Shown: positions 1-7,127, numbered from the stretch's first letter. The stretch: 8,890 nt of DNA from an uncultured Alphaproteobacteria bacterium (GCA_913060845.1 CAJXVF010000062.1:1-8890), one strand, 5' to 3'. Notes: generated by a model not told the origin, from the letters alone. Made by a program: numbers and translations.

Positions 1-48
1 TCTACACCTCTCTATTCGTCGGCAGCGTCAGATGTGTATAAGAGACAG
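1..48 (+). other. Illumina P5/i5/Nextera adapter, not genomic
   Basis: This is library adapter carried into the assembly. Bases 1-7 are the end of the P5 sequence. Bases 8-15 (ctctctat) match the Nextera i5 index S502. Bases 16-29 are the Nextera read-1 primer part (tcgtcggcagcgtc), and bases 30-48 are the 19-base Tn5 mosaic end ending in agagacag. Genomic sequence begins at base 49. Translating the adapter in the frame of the first gene gives the peptide MCIRDR, a tell-tale artefact at the start of many database proteins. No biological feature should be annotated in this stretch, and the ATG at 32 must not be used as a start codon. Confidence 0.98.
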
Positions 49-49
49 G

Positions 50-349
50 ATGCACGGTTCGCAACCAGACGCACTCGTGCTTTGCCATGAGCCGACACGG
101 ACCCATATGCGCAATCTGCCCCACATGCCCATTCCCCGAATGGAAGATGCGTTGGAGCAATATGTGGCGTTTGGAAAATTGACAAACCCGAATGTCCGCT
201 TCGCTGGCATTAGCGTGAACACCTCCCAAGTCTCTGCTGATGAAGGCAACAAGCTGATGGCGGATATCGAGCAGCGCTATGGCCTCGTGACAGTCGATCC
301 AATCCGCCAGGGCCCTGGCCGGATTGTCGACGAACTTCTCAAGATTTAG
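50..349 (+). CDS. dgcN: DgcN-type N-acetyltransferase (DUF1611), C-terminal fragment
   Basis: About 99 C-terminal residues of a DUF1611-family protein; the family is usually around 330-350 residues, so two thirds are missing beyond the contig end. Established knowledge: DgcN acetylates D-glutamate with acetyl-CoA to N-acetyl-D-glutamate, the first step of a D-Glu degradation route in marine Proteobacteria. The visible part has the family's conserved patches: HGSQPDALVLCHEPTR right after the break (residues 2-17 of the fragment), a GISVNTS strand near the middle, and a VDPIRQGPGRIVDELL tail. The reading frame runs open into the adapter, and the first codons belonging to it (atg at 50) are probably internal. 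The stop (347-349) lies 14 bases before the racemase gene, so the two are almost certainly one transcript. The substrate is inferred from family and neighbour. The older name is simply DUF1611 protein. Confidence 0.82.
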   Translation: MHGSQPDALVLCHEPTRTHMRNLPHMPIPRMEDALEQYVAFGKLTNPNVRFAGISVNTSQVSADEGNKLMADIEQRYGLVTVDPIRQGPGRIVDELLKI

Positions 350-363
350 AGGCAGTACAGCCT

Positions 364-1347
364 ATGTCGATCACGCTGACCGCCCGCGAGGAAGTGTTTC
401 CCATCCGGGGCGTATTTCGCATCAGCCGGGGTGCGCGAACGGAAAGCCGCGCCGCTGTCGCAACCATCACCGACGGCGCGTTCACTGGCCGTGGCGAATG
501 TATGCCCTATGCCCGGTATGGCGAAACTGTTCAGTCCGTCTTGGGTGAGATTGAGCATGTTGGAGGGGTGCTGAAGAACGGCGCTGACCGGGATGCCATT
601 CAAGGCTTGATGAACCCGGGTGCAGCCAGAAACGCAATTGATTGCGCGCTTTGGGACCTGGAGGCCAAACGGGCGGGGAAACGGGCCTGGGACATGGTCG
701 GCATGCATGCGCCAACGGGTGTTGTCACGGCATATACGCTTAGCTTGGACACACCAGAAGCAATGGGCGCTGCAGCGCTTGCCGCCAAAGCAAGACCGCT
801 GCTGAAAATTAAGCTAGCGGGTGAAGGTGATCTTGATCGGGTCGCTGCTATTCGCCAGAACGCGCCTGACGCCGTTCTCATTGTGGACGCCAATGAAGGC
901 TGGACGCCGGATATGGTGGAACCATTTTCGGCGGAACTTGCGAAGCTCGGCGTCGCAATGATTGAACAGCCTCTGCCGTCAGACGCTGACGCAGCACTCG
1001 CTGACCTGCCGCATCCTGTACCGCTCTGCGCCGATGAATCAGCTCATACGGCGGCTGATATCGGGGTGCTTAAAGGGCGCTATGACGTTGTAAACATCAA
1101 GCTCGATAAGACCGGCGGTCTGACAGAAGCGCTGAAATTCCGTGCGGCTATTTTGGATGCCGGCATGCAAGTGATGGTTGGCTGCATGCTTGGTTCATCG
1201 CTGGCTATGGCACCGGCGATGATGGTCGCAGGCGGCGCTAAATTCGTTGATCTCGACGGACCATTGCTTTTAGCGGAAGACCGCGCGCCCGGGCTTTGCT
1301 ATACGGGCTCCAACATCGCGCCGCCGCCCCAAGAACTCTGGGGCTGA
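364..1347 (+). CDS. dgcA: DgcA-type N-acetyl-D-glutamate racemase / dipeptide epimerase (enolase superfamily)
   Basis: A 327-residue enolase-superfamily protein of the muconate-lactonizing/dipeptide-epimerase subgroup, which moves a proton at the alpha carbon of an acidic residue. Features seen: capping domain at roughly 1-115; KIK motif at 148-150, with K150 as one catalytic lysine; metal ligands D175 (VDANEGW), E201 (IEQPLP) and D224 (ADES); the opposite lysine K246 in VNIKLDKTGG; and a DLDGPLLL stretch near 296-303. The layout matches E. coli L-Ala-D/L-Glu epimerase almost residue for residue in numbering. Placement 14 bases after a DUF1611/DgcN gene argues for DgcA, which turns N-acetyl-D-Glu into N-acetyl-L-Glu, rather than for muropeptide Ala-Glu epimerisation; that specificity is inferred. 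The presumed ribosome binding site GAGG (349-352) overlaps the upstream stop and is 11 bases from the ATG, consistent with coupling. Length is complete and no damage is visible. Confidence 0.87.
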   Translation: MSITLTAREEVFPIRGVFRISRGARTESRAAVATITDGAFTGRGECMPYARYGETVQSVLGEIEHVGGVLKNGADRDAIQGLMNPGAARNAIDCALWDLEAKRAGKRAWDMVGMHAPTGVVTAYTLSLDTPEAMGAAALAAKARPLLKIKLAGEGDLDRVAAIRQNAPDAVLIVDANEGWTPDMVEPFSAELAKLGVAMIEQPLPSDADAALADLPHPVPLCADESAHTAADIGVLKGRYDVVNIKLDKTGGLTEALKFRAAILDAGMQVMVGCMLGSSLAMAPAMMVAGGAKFVDLDGPLLLAEDRAPGLCYTGSNIAPPPQELWG

Positions 1348-1383
1348 TTGCTGCGCTTCACGGGCTGAATCTAGGAAAAGAAC

Positions 1384-2487
1384 ATGGGTTTTAATTGCGG
1401 CATTGTCGGGCTGCCGAATGTCGGTAAGTCTACGCTTTTCAACGCTTTGACAGCGACAGCGGCGGCTGAGTCGGCGAACTATCCCTTCTGCACGATTGAG
1501 CCGAATGTTGGCCGGGTTGCTGTGCCAGATGTGCGCCTGGATGCGCTGGCATCAACGGCAAAATCAGCCAAGATCATTGCGACGCAGTTAGAGTTCGTCG
1601 ATATCGCAGGTCTCGTGCGCGGTGCCAGTCGTGGCGAGGGGTTGGGCAACCAGTTCCTCGGCAATATCCGTGAGGTTGATGCGATTGCCCATGTGCTGCG
1701 CTGCTTTGAAGAGGGCGACATTACCCACGTTGAAGACTCGATTGATCCCATTCGGGATGCGGAGATCGTTGAAACAGAGCTCATGCTCTCTGATTTGGAA
1801 AGCCTGGAGCGCCGCTATGATCAGGCCCGGAAACGTGGCCAAACTGGGGATAAAGAAGGCAAGGCGCTGGCAGCCATCATGGGCCCTCTGGTTGAGGCGC
1901 TGAAAGACGGTAAACCGGCGCGGACGGTGGTGTTCGACAACAAGGAAGACGTCAAGATCGCCAAGAGCTTGCAGCTGCTCACGTACAAGCCTGTGCTCTA
2001 CGTTTGCAATGTGGATGAGGAATCAGCGGCTGATGGAAATGCGCTTTCCGAGAAAGTGCGCCTGAAGGCAGAGGCTGAAGGCGCCGCATATGTCGTTGTC
2101 TCCGCCGCCATTGAATCCGAGATCGCACAGCTTTCGACTGACGAAGAGAAGGCCGAGTTCCTAGAGACGATTGGTCTTGAAGAGCCCGGCTTGAACCGCG
2201 TAATTCGCGCTGGGTATGAGTTACTGGGCCTGATCACGTTCTTTACGGCTGGTCCAAAAGAGGCGCGCGCCTGGACGGTTCGTGACGGAGCCGCCGCACC
2301 AGAAGCCGCTGGAGAGATCCATACAGACTTCGAGCGCGGCTTCATTGCTGCAGAGACTATTGCCTACGAAGACTATACCAGCTTAGGCGGCGAAACCGCT
2401 GCTAAGGAAGCCGGGAAAATGCGGCAAGAAGGACGCAATTACATCGTCAGCGACGGCGACGTAATGCTATTCCGCTTCAACGTTTAA
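1384..2487 (+). CDS. ychF: Redox-regulated P-loop ATPase YchF (Obg/OLA1 family)
   Basis: A full-length 367-residue YchF, close to the 363 of E. coli. YchF/OLA1 is a cytosolic, ribosome-associated TRAFAC-class NTPase that prefers ATP to GTP and acts in stress and translation regulation. Motifs in order: G1/P-loop GLPNVGKST (9-17); conserved NYPFCTIEPN switch region (32-41) with C36 at the position of the E. coli cysteine reported to be redox-sensitive; G3 DIAG (73-76) followed by GASRGEGLGNQFL (80-92); a charged coiled-coil insertion at about 130-200; the altered G4 NVDE (209-212) in place of NKxD, the reason the family accepts ATP; and a C-terminal TGS domain at about 282-367 (ITFFTAGPKEARAW... 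to VMLFRFNV). A good Shine-Dalgarno (AGGA at 1373-1376, 7 bases from the ATG) supports the start. It follows dgcA by 36 bases and could be read from the same transcript, but the functions are unrelated. Confidence 0.97.
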   Translation: MGFNCGIVGLPNVGKSTLFNALTATAAAESANYPFCTIEPNVGRVAVPDVRLDALASTAKSAKIIATQLEFVDIAGLVRGASRGEGLGNQFLGNIREVDAIAHVLRCFEEGDITHVEDSIDPIRDAEIVETELMLSDLESLERRYDQARKRGQTGDKEGKALAAIMGPLVEALKDGKPARTVVFDNKEDVKIAKSLQLLTYKPVLYVCNVDEESAADGNALSEKVRLKAEAEGAAYVVVSAAIESEIAQLSTDEEKAEFLETIGLEEPGLNRVIRAGYELLGLITFFTAGPKEARAWTVRDGAAAPEAAGEIHTDFERGFIAAETIAYEDYTSLGGETAAKEAGKMRQEGRNYIVSDGDVMLFRFNV

Positions 2488-2506
2488 GGCTGCAGAGGAT
2501 ATTGCC

Positions 2507-3088
2507 CTAGCTTGTCCGGAGACGAACGTCCCCGCCAAATTTCCCTGGGTCCTTCTTTGACGCCGTTATAAGCGCATCAATGAAGGGTTTGATGTTTGTG
2601 CGGATAGTGCCTTCATTTGCCAAACGGAGGCGTTCTGCACCTAGGGCTGCATCGGAGAAATTCGCCGGATAGGGCGTTTTGATTGTTTCATCAAATACAG
2701 AGCCGTTAGTCGCGTGGGCGACTTGATATCTGACTGTGCTGGTAACTGTCATATCGAAACCCATTATCGGCTGCTCTAAGCTTATCAGGGTAGTCGTCAG
2801 AACGAGTGGGCCATTGGCCTCAGAAAGCATGGTGTGCTGCTTTAGCGAAAGCCTGAGCGCGGACGAAAAGTCCTCGTTTGAGACCTCGGAAATCCACATA
2901 GGATCAGTTTTCTTGCCACCAGTGACCACACTAAGCTCGACACTGTTCTTCAGCGGGCTTCCGTCAACCAAAACGGCGTTTTGGGATACATCTGCAATCA
3001 TCGCCGAAGTACGTGCAGGTTGCGCGCAAGCTGCAGTCACAAGACCGAGTGCGGCGACGAGTGCTAATTTACGAAGAAATTCTGGCAT
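2507..3088 (-). CDS. Putative lipoprotein of unknown function
   Basis: A 193-residue protein I do not recognise by function. It begins with a lipoprotein signal: basic residues at 6-7, a hydrophobic run at 8-20, and a lipobox-like VTAA-C with C21 as the lipidated residue. Threonine at -3 is less common but tolerated. The mature part has no further membrane segment and looks like a mixed alpha/beta domain. Alternating hydrophobics at about 94-120 suggest beta strands, with a helix near the end (about 160-180). This pattern suggests a small periplasmic or outer-membrane-anchored protein. A GGAG ribosome binding site 8 bases before the ATG supports the start. It converges on ychF with 19 bases between the stops and is divergent from the small lipoprotein gene at 3166. 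No enzyme motif is visible. Similar alphaproteobacterial proteins are, to my recollection, annotated only as hypothetical. Confidence 0.8.
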   Translation of the reverse strand: MPEFLRKLALVAALGLVTAACAQPARTSAMIADVSQNAVLVDGSPLKNSVELSVVTGGKKTDPMWISEVSNEDFSSALRLSLKQHTMLSEANGPLVLTTTLISLEQPIMGFDMTVTSTVRYQVAHATNGSVFDETIKTPYPANFSDAALGAERLRLANEGTIRTNIKPFIDALITASKKDPGKFGGDVRLRTS

Positions 3089-3165
3089 GATTCCTGCTCC
3101 ATATTTGCAGACCTAAAAGGGACGATGGTATCGTTCTGAAGCATTTGATTTAAAGGCCATTTAAA
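3089..3165. promoter_or_regulatory. Divergent promoter region of two lipoprotein genes, with palindrome
   Basis: These 77 bases separate two divergently read lipoprotein genes and must hold both promoters. They are visibly AT-richer than the surroundings, ending in a repeated atttaaa (3148-3154 and 3159-3165) just before the + strand ATG. Near the middle is a perfect 5-bp-arm inverted repeat acgat-ggt-atcgt (3122-3134), a possible operator. A weak + strand promoter candidate is ttgcag (3105-3110) with tatcgt (3129-3134), which would place the palindrome over the -10. The promoter assignment is tentative; that transcription of both genes starts nearby follows from the arrangement. Confidence 0.45.
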
Positions 3166-3507
3166 ATGATTACAAATCGAAGTTTGACCGCGATGGCACT
3201 CACCTGCCTGGTGCTTGCAAGTTGCGGTGGACGTGTTGCCCGTCCAGTTGAAGAAACACGGGATCATGACAAAGCGTTGTCATGCGACCATCTCAAGGCA
3301 GAGAAGAGCGTGAATTTCGAACGGATGGCAGATCTTGCTGGTGAAGAAAAAGCTAAGCATGACCTTAATGCAGGCGTCTTCATGGCCTCGCCACTCTTCC
3401 TTGATCTGACTAACGTTGAGCAGAAAGAAGTGGAGGCGCTTACCGCGCGCAACAAGATTCTTGATGCCGAGATTGCACGACGCAATTGCCCGGTTCCGTC
3501 GAATTAG
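3166..3507 (+). CDS. Small lipoprotein with paired cysteines, unknown function
   Basis: A 113-residue protein with a clear lipoprotein signal: hydrophobic residues at about 7-19 and lipobox VLAS-C, so C20 would be lipidated, followed by GG and no aspartate at +2, which favours the outer membrane. The mature protein has two further cysteines, C40 (LSCDHL) and C108 (RRNCP), flanking a helical, highly charged core. The core ends in EALTARNKILDAEIARR (about 90-106), a likely amphipathic or coiled-coil helix; a short hydrophobic segment (about 70-80, GVFMASPLFL) lies between. Cys...helix...Cys small periplasmic proteins of this type are widespread in Proteobacteria, and the two cysteines probably form a disulfide (inference). 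The function is unknown. It starts from the divergent region at 3089-3165 and converges on the SIMPL gene with only 9 bases between the coding regions. Confidence 0.78.
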   Translation: MITNRSLTAMALTCLVLASCGGRVARPVEETRDHDKALSCDHLKAEKSVNFERMADLAGEEKAKHDLNAGVFMASPLFLDLTNVEQKEVEALTARNKILDAEIARRNCPVPSN

Positions 3508-3521
3508 GTCTACCGCCTAAT
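3503..3521. terminator. Possible short bidirectional terminator hairpin between convergent genes
   Basis: A perfect 6-bp inverted repeat attagg (3503-3508) / cctaat (3516-3521) with a 7-base loop. It contains the stop codon of the small lipoprotein (TAG, 3505-3507) in one arm and that of the SIMPL gene (TAG read on the - strand, 3517-3519) in the other. It lies exactly where two convergent transcripts meet. The stem is short and not GC-rich, and no T tract follows on either side, so it would be at best a weak terminator; it may also be chance symmetry of two stop regions. Confidence 0.3.
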
Positions 3522-4212
3522 CCACAGCGATGGCGAAAATCACATAGGCTTGGGCACTCAATGAGACTTCGCCCTCTGCGATGGAGGCGGCTTTGGACAT
3601 GGCGGCCATTTGTATCATTTCGCCTCTGCCGCCTTGTGGGCGTTGGGCGTCACTGATGGACAGCACGGGGCCAAGCTTTACGCTTGCGGCTGCTGCCATT
3701 AGCTCTGCTTTCCGGCGGGCGTCTTTGACGGCGTCCATGCGGGCTTGATCCAGCAGGGGGGCAGGGTTTTCGATTTGGAAGCTGATGGAGTTGAAGCGGT
3801 TCGCACCTGCGGTCGCAAGCGCATCAATCACGGCACCGACACGGGCGACATTCCGAACTTTGATCCGCAGCAGATTGTTTACCTGAAAGCCTGTTATTTT
3901 AGGCTGATTCTTGGGCGCTGACCGTCTGTCCTGCCAGACGGGGCCGACATTGAACTGGCTGGTCTGCATATCCTTGCGATCAATGCCAGCGGCAGTGATG
4001 GCGGAGAACACGCCTTCCATGATGGCTGAGTTTGCAGCGATCGCATCTGCGGCCGTCTTCGCCATGGATTGCACGCCAACGCTGATCATCGCGATGTCTG
4101 GCTTGGCGCTGACTTGGGCCTGTCCGGTAACACTGATGCGGCGGTTTGCCTGCCCAGCCATTGCGGAGGCGGGGAGCAGCAGCAATAGGCATAGAGTTGT
4201 CAAAATGCGCAT
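3517..4212 (-). CDS. SIMPL domain (DUF541) periplasmic protein
   Basis: A 231-residue exported protein of the SIMPL/DUF541 family (related to E. coli YggE and Brucella BP26/Omp28), whose members form ring-like or channel-like oligomers in the periplasm and are linked to stress resistance; the exact role is unsettled. Seen here: a signal peptide at 1-19 (hydrophobic run, AMA then GQ at the likely signal peptidase I site); the family's opening strand RRISVTGQAQVSAKPDIAMI (24-43); the middle ITGFQVNNLLRIKVR (106-120); and the C-terminal helix-strand block DARRKAELMAAAASVKLG (164-181) followed by a short disordered Gly/Arg-rich link at about 192-197 and two final strands. GAGG about 9 bases before the ATG supports the start. 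It lies 47 bases behind the MFS gene in the same direction with no evident terminator between, so it may be the last gene of that transcript, though its role looks like general housekeeping. Confidence 0.9.
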   Translation of the reverse strand: MRILTTLCLLLLLPASAMAGQANRRISVTGQAQVSAKPDIAMISVGVQSMAKTAADAIAANSAIMEGVFSAITAAGIDRKDMQTSQFNVGPVWQDRRSAPKNQPKITGFQVNNLLRIKVRNVARVGAVIDALATAGANRFNSISFQIENPAPLLDQARMDAVKDARRKAELMAAAASVKLGPVLSISDAQRPQGGRGEMIQMAAMSKAASIAEGEVSLSAQAYVIFAIAVD

Positions 4213-4259
4213 GGAAGAAAGCCTCTCAGATCATGTTGGATGGTTAGATAACACGCTGA

Positions 4260-5471
4260 TTAGGGAGAAATTGGGGCGCCCGCACTGCGCCGTTTCCAGC
4301 CGAGCCACAATGCGGCGGTCAGCGATAACAACAGGAGTGGCAGCGCGCCGATATTCACCCAATTCCAGCCGAACGCATGCATGAGCGCGCCAGAAGACAA
4401 GGAGCCTATTGCGACCAGCGAGAAGATGATGAAGTTCGTCGCCGCTTGAGTTTTGGCGCGCTCTGCGGGTGTGTGAGATTCTGTTAGCAGGTTGGTCGAG
4501 CCTGTGAATGCGAAGTTCCACCCAAGGCCAAGCAAAGCCATTGCCGCCCAGAAATTGATGACCTCCGTGCCTGACAGCGCGATGACGACGCTGATTGCCT
4601 GCAAGGCGATACCTGCAGCAATCACCTTTATGACGCCAACCCTTGCGATGATTGACCCGGTGAAGAACCCTGGCGCGTACATGAAGAATATGTGCCATTC
4701 GATCACCAGCGCAGTTGAGCTAAACATATGGCTTGCGTGATGCATCGCCAGCGGTGTGGATGTCATCAGCAGGTTCATCACAGCCTGGCCAATCATGGCG
4801 CAGAGCGTGGCTACAATGAACACGGGCTGGCGCATAATCTGGCCGATACTCCGCCCGCCCGCCTGCTTTTCCGCTGGCGTTAGCTTTGGAATATCAACGG
4901 CCATCACCACAAGGCCGCTCATTACCGTTAGGGCGACCAGGAACATATATGACGCCATAAACGGCTTATCCGGGATCATCATATGCCCGGCTTTGGCTAA
5001 CTCTGGCCCGACAAAGGCCGCCACCAATCCTCCTGTTAGCACCAATGAAATCGCCCGCGCCTTAAAGGCAGGTGTGGCCACGTCAGCTGCTGCAAAACGG
5101 TAGAGCTGCGCGAATCCGGAAAATAGGCCGAATAGCAGTGCGCCCAGGCAGAAAATCAGAAAATCTTCGACATAAATGCCCCAAATGCAGGCCAACCCAC
5201 CGACCACGCCGATGGAAGACCCTGCTGCAAAACCGGGGCCGCGCCCAATCCGCTGCATCAGCATGGACGCTGGAATACTCGCAGCTGCGGTGCCGATCAC
5301 GGCAAGTGATATGGGGACTGTCGATAGGGCCTTATCCGGCGCGATCTCGTAGGCGATCAGCGGACTGGTCGCGACCAGCAGCGCGCGTCCGGAATTGTAG
5401 AACATCTGGCATGTCGCCAGTACGGCGACATTCCGCCAGTCGCGGCGGCTAGCTGTATCGGTTGCGCTCAT
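4260..5471 (-). CDS. Major facilitator superfamily transporter
   Basis: A 403-residue, strongly hydrophobic inner-membrane protein with the MFS plan: about twelve membrane helices in two halves joined by a hydrophilic loop near residues 195-210 (KLTPAEKQAGGRS). After helix 2 is a degenerate motif A, ASMLMQRIGRGPGF (68-81), in place of the usual GxLaDRxGrrxxl; the corresponding loop in the second half (IIARVGVIKVIAAG) is also reduced. The N-terminus is cytosolic and short. Substrate and direction cannot be read from sequence. The start at 5471 sits 3 bases after the ThDP gene's stop, and no convincing Shine-Dalgarno precedes it, so translation probably depends on ribosomes ending the upstream gene. 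This tight coupling suggests it carries the substrate or product of the ThDP enzyme's pathway, either as importer or as exporter of a metabolite. Confidence 0.9.
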   Translation of the reverse strand: MSATDTASRRDWRNVAVLATCQMFYNSGRALLVATSPLIAYEIAPDKALSTVPISLAVIGTAAASIPASMLMQRIGRGPGFAAGSSIGVVGGLACIWGIYVEDFLIFCLGALLFGLFSGFAQLYRFAAADVATPAFKARAISLVLTGGLVAAFVGPELAKAGHMMIPDKPFMASYMFLVALTVMSGLVVMAVDIPKLTPAEKQAGGRSIGQIMRQPVFIVATLCAMIGQAVMNLLMTSTPLAMHHASHMFSSTALVIEWHIFFMYAPGFFTGSIIARVGVIKVIAAGIALQAISVVIALSGTEVINFWAAMALLGLGWNFAFTGSTNLLTESHTPAERAKTQAATNFIIFSLVAIGSLSSGALMHAFGWNWVNIGALPLLLLSLTAALWLGWKRRSAGAPISP

Positions 5472-5474
5472 TGT

Positions 5475-7127
5475 TTAAAACTTTGACCGCCGGTCCTCGA
5501 CGTTCGCGCGTATGTCGATCAGCACAGTCTTGCCTTCAGCATTCAACCGCTGCGCTTCTTGGAGCGCTGGTGCGATTTCGGACGTTTTGTTAACGTGAAT
5601 ACCAACCGCGCCCATGCCCTCTGCGATCTTCGCGTAGTCGCCGTGCATCGTGGAGATGCCATATTCAGTCCGCGCCTCTGGGCCAATCGCCCCCTGGGTT
5701 GGACCTGAATATGTGGCCATGGCGCTATTGTTGAGGAGGACGGTTGTGATCGCTGCGCCGGAGCGGACAGCGGTTTCAATATCTGTGCCGGACATGCCGA
5801 ATGCGCCATCGCCCATTATGTTTAGGCAGAATTTCTCCGGTGCAGCCATCTTCGCGCCGATCATTAGCGGAATGCCGAACCCAAGATGGGTGGTCTTGCC
5901 CCAGCCGATATAGCTGTGCGGCACTGTCGCTTGGTAGAAGGGCACGATGGTGTCCCGCGGCGCACCTGCATCATGGGTGACGATGCTGTTCTCAAGGTCC
6001 AGCGTCTGATTCATTTCATGGATGACGCGGTAGTAGCTGATGGGCTCTTCTTCTGATTCCAGGATAGGCGTCCATTCGGCCATCCATTCGGCTTTGACAG
6101 CAGCAACCTCAGCTTCAGCTTTCGCGCGGTCACGGGCTCCGGATGCTCCAGCCAACGCTTTTACGCACGCGACTAGAGCCTCAATGGTTAGTTTGGTATC
6201 GCCGACCAGGGCGATATCTGCGGCTTCATCCTTGTTGATGTCGTCTGGATTATTGGTGTTGTGGATGATGGTTTTTCCACCGCGTACCGCTTGCCCATAA
6301 GGTGTCCGGGTCAGGCTGGAGCCAAGCGCTAGCAGCACGTCGCTGTTTGATAGCCAATGATGCGCTGCTTTGGTCGTAGCGCCGCTGCCAGCGCCAAGCG
6401 CCAGGGGGTGTCGCTCATCAATAGCGGACTTGCCGGGCATGGTGCAGAACACCGGCGTTGCGGTCAGTTCCGCTAGTTCCTGCAGTGCCTCGGTAGCGCC
6501 TGCGGCCAACACGCCAGCGCCAGCCCAGATCAATGGGTTCTTGGCGACGATCAACGCTTCGGCAGCATCTCTAATATCGCCCGGCTCTGGAATTTGGCGA
6601 AAGAGCTTCGGTGAGACATAGGGTGCTGCATTATCAGAAACCTCCTGGCTGCAAACATCTGCCGTCAACTCAACAACGACAGGACCTGGTGCGCCATTCC
6701 GAAGGGCATGGAAGGCGCGGCGCATGACATCCACGACCTGGCTTGGCGTGTAAATCGCCTCCACCTGCTTGGCCCAACCCTGATAATTTTGGACAGCACT
6801 GAAGTTCGGCTTTACGCCAAGCTTGTCCAGATTATTGCCACCAAGAAACACCAATACGGGAATATTGTCGGCATAGGCCTGCGCTAGACCGCCCATGATA
6901 TTCTCTGCACCGGCCTGCGCCTGCACAGCGACCACGCCAAAGCGTTGGCGGTCACTGATACGACTGAACCCATCGGCCGCCATCATGGCGCCGCGCTCAT
7001 GGCGGAATGCTACTGGGCGGATGCCAACTTTAGCAGCAGCTGAAATCAACGGATTGCTTGGGAAACAGGACATCCACTCGACGCCTTCCTGCTTCAGGAT
7101 ATTGGCGATCAGTTCGATGCCGTTCAT
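5475..7127 (-). CDS. Thiamine-diphosphate-dependent enzyme, acetolactate synthase-like, substrate unknown
   Basis: A 550-residue ThDP enzyme of the acetolactate synthase/pyruvate oxidase/decarboxylase family. Three domains in order: PYR domain (about 1-165) with the activating glutamate E44 in FRHERGAMMAADGF; central Rossmann-like domain (about 185-320; WAGAGVLAAGATEAL at 201-215); and PP domain (about 375-535) with the Mg/ThDP motif GDGAF (439-443) ending in NN (466-467). It departs from true acetolactate synthase: the first loop reads SCFPSNPL (20-27) instead of YPGG, and QAGAEN (71-76) replaces the usual GPGATN. No regulatory-subunit gene is nearby, so branched-chain synthesis is unlikely; a 2-keto-acid decarboxylase or ligase of a catabolic route is more plausible. 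The start at 7127 is chosen over an in-frame ATG 21 bases upstream (7146-7148) because AGGAGA (7134-7139) sits 6 bases before it, inside what would otherwise be coding. It is followed after 3 bases by the MFS gene. Confidence 0.88.
   Translation of the reverse strand: MNGIELIANILKQEGVEWMSCFPSNPLISAAAKVGIRPVAFRHERGAMMAADGFSRISDRQRFGVVAVQAQAGAENIMGGLAQAYADNIPVLVFLGGNNLDKLGVKPNFSAVQNYQGWAKQVEAIYTPSQVVDVMRRAFHALRNGAPGPVVVELTADVCSQEVSDNAAPYVSPKLFRQIPEPGDIRDAAEALIVAKNPLIWAGAGVLAAGATEALQELAELTATPVFCTMPGKSAIDERHPLALGAGSGATTKAAHHWLSNSDVLLALGSSLTRTPYGQAVRGGKTIIHNTNNPDDINKDEAADIALVGDTKLTIEALVACVKALAGASGARDRAKAEAEVAAVKAEWMAEWTPILESEEEPISYYRVIHEMNQTLDLENSIVTHDAGAPRDTIVPFYQATVPHSYIGWGKTTHLGFGIPLMIGAKMAAPEKFCLNIMGDGAFGMSGTDIETAVRSGAAITTVLLNNSAMATYSGPTQGAIGPEARTEYGISTMHGDYAKIAEGMGAVGIHVNKTSEIAPALQEAQRLNAEGKTVLIDIRANVEDRRSKF

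Noticed and set aside
32..49. ATG at 32 as the start of the first gene (MCIRDR...)
   Set aside because: These codons are Nextera mosaic-end sequence, so the start is artificial.
2..252. Two - strand reading frames ending or starting in the first 50 bases
   Set aside because: They are antisense to the dgcN fragment, their ends are adapter-derived, and their composition is not protein-like.
2736..3116. 126-codon + strand frame opposite the 193-residue lipoprotein
   Set aside because: The opposite strand has a lipoprotein signal, a ribosome binding site and a sensible protein; this frame has none of these.
3911..4384. 157-codon + strand frame across the SIMPL start and MFS end
   Set aside because: It runs antisense through two well-supported genes and has no recognisable domain or ribosome binding site.
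5072..5452. 126-codon + strand frame opposite the MFS gene
   Set aside because: It is very rich in Arg and Ser with no hydrophobic core, typical of the antisense of a membrane protein gene.
5475..7127. Calling the ThDP enzyme acetolactate synthase IlvB/IlvI
   Set aside because: There is no regulatory subunit gene beside it and the substrate loops differ; only the cofactor parts agree.
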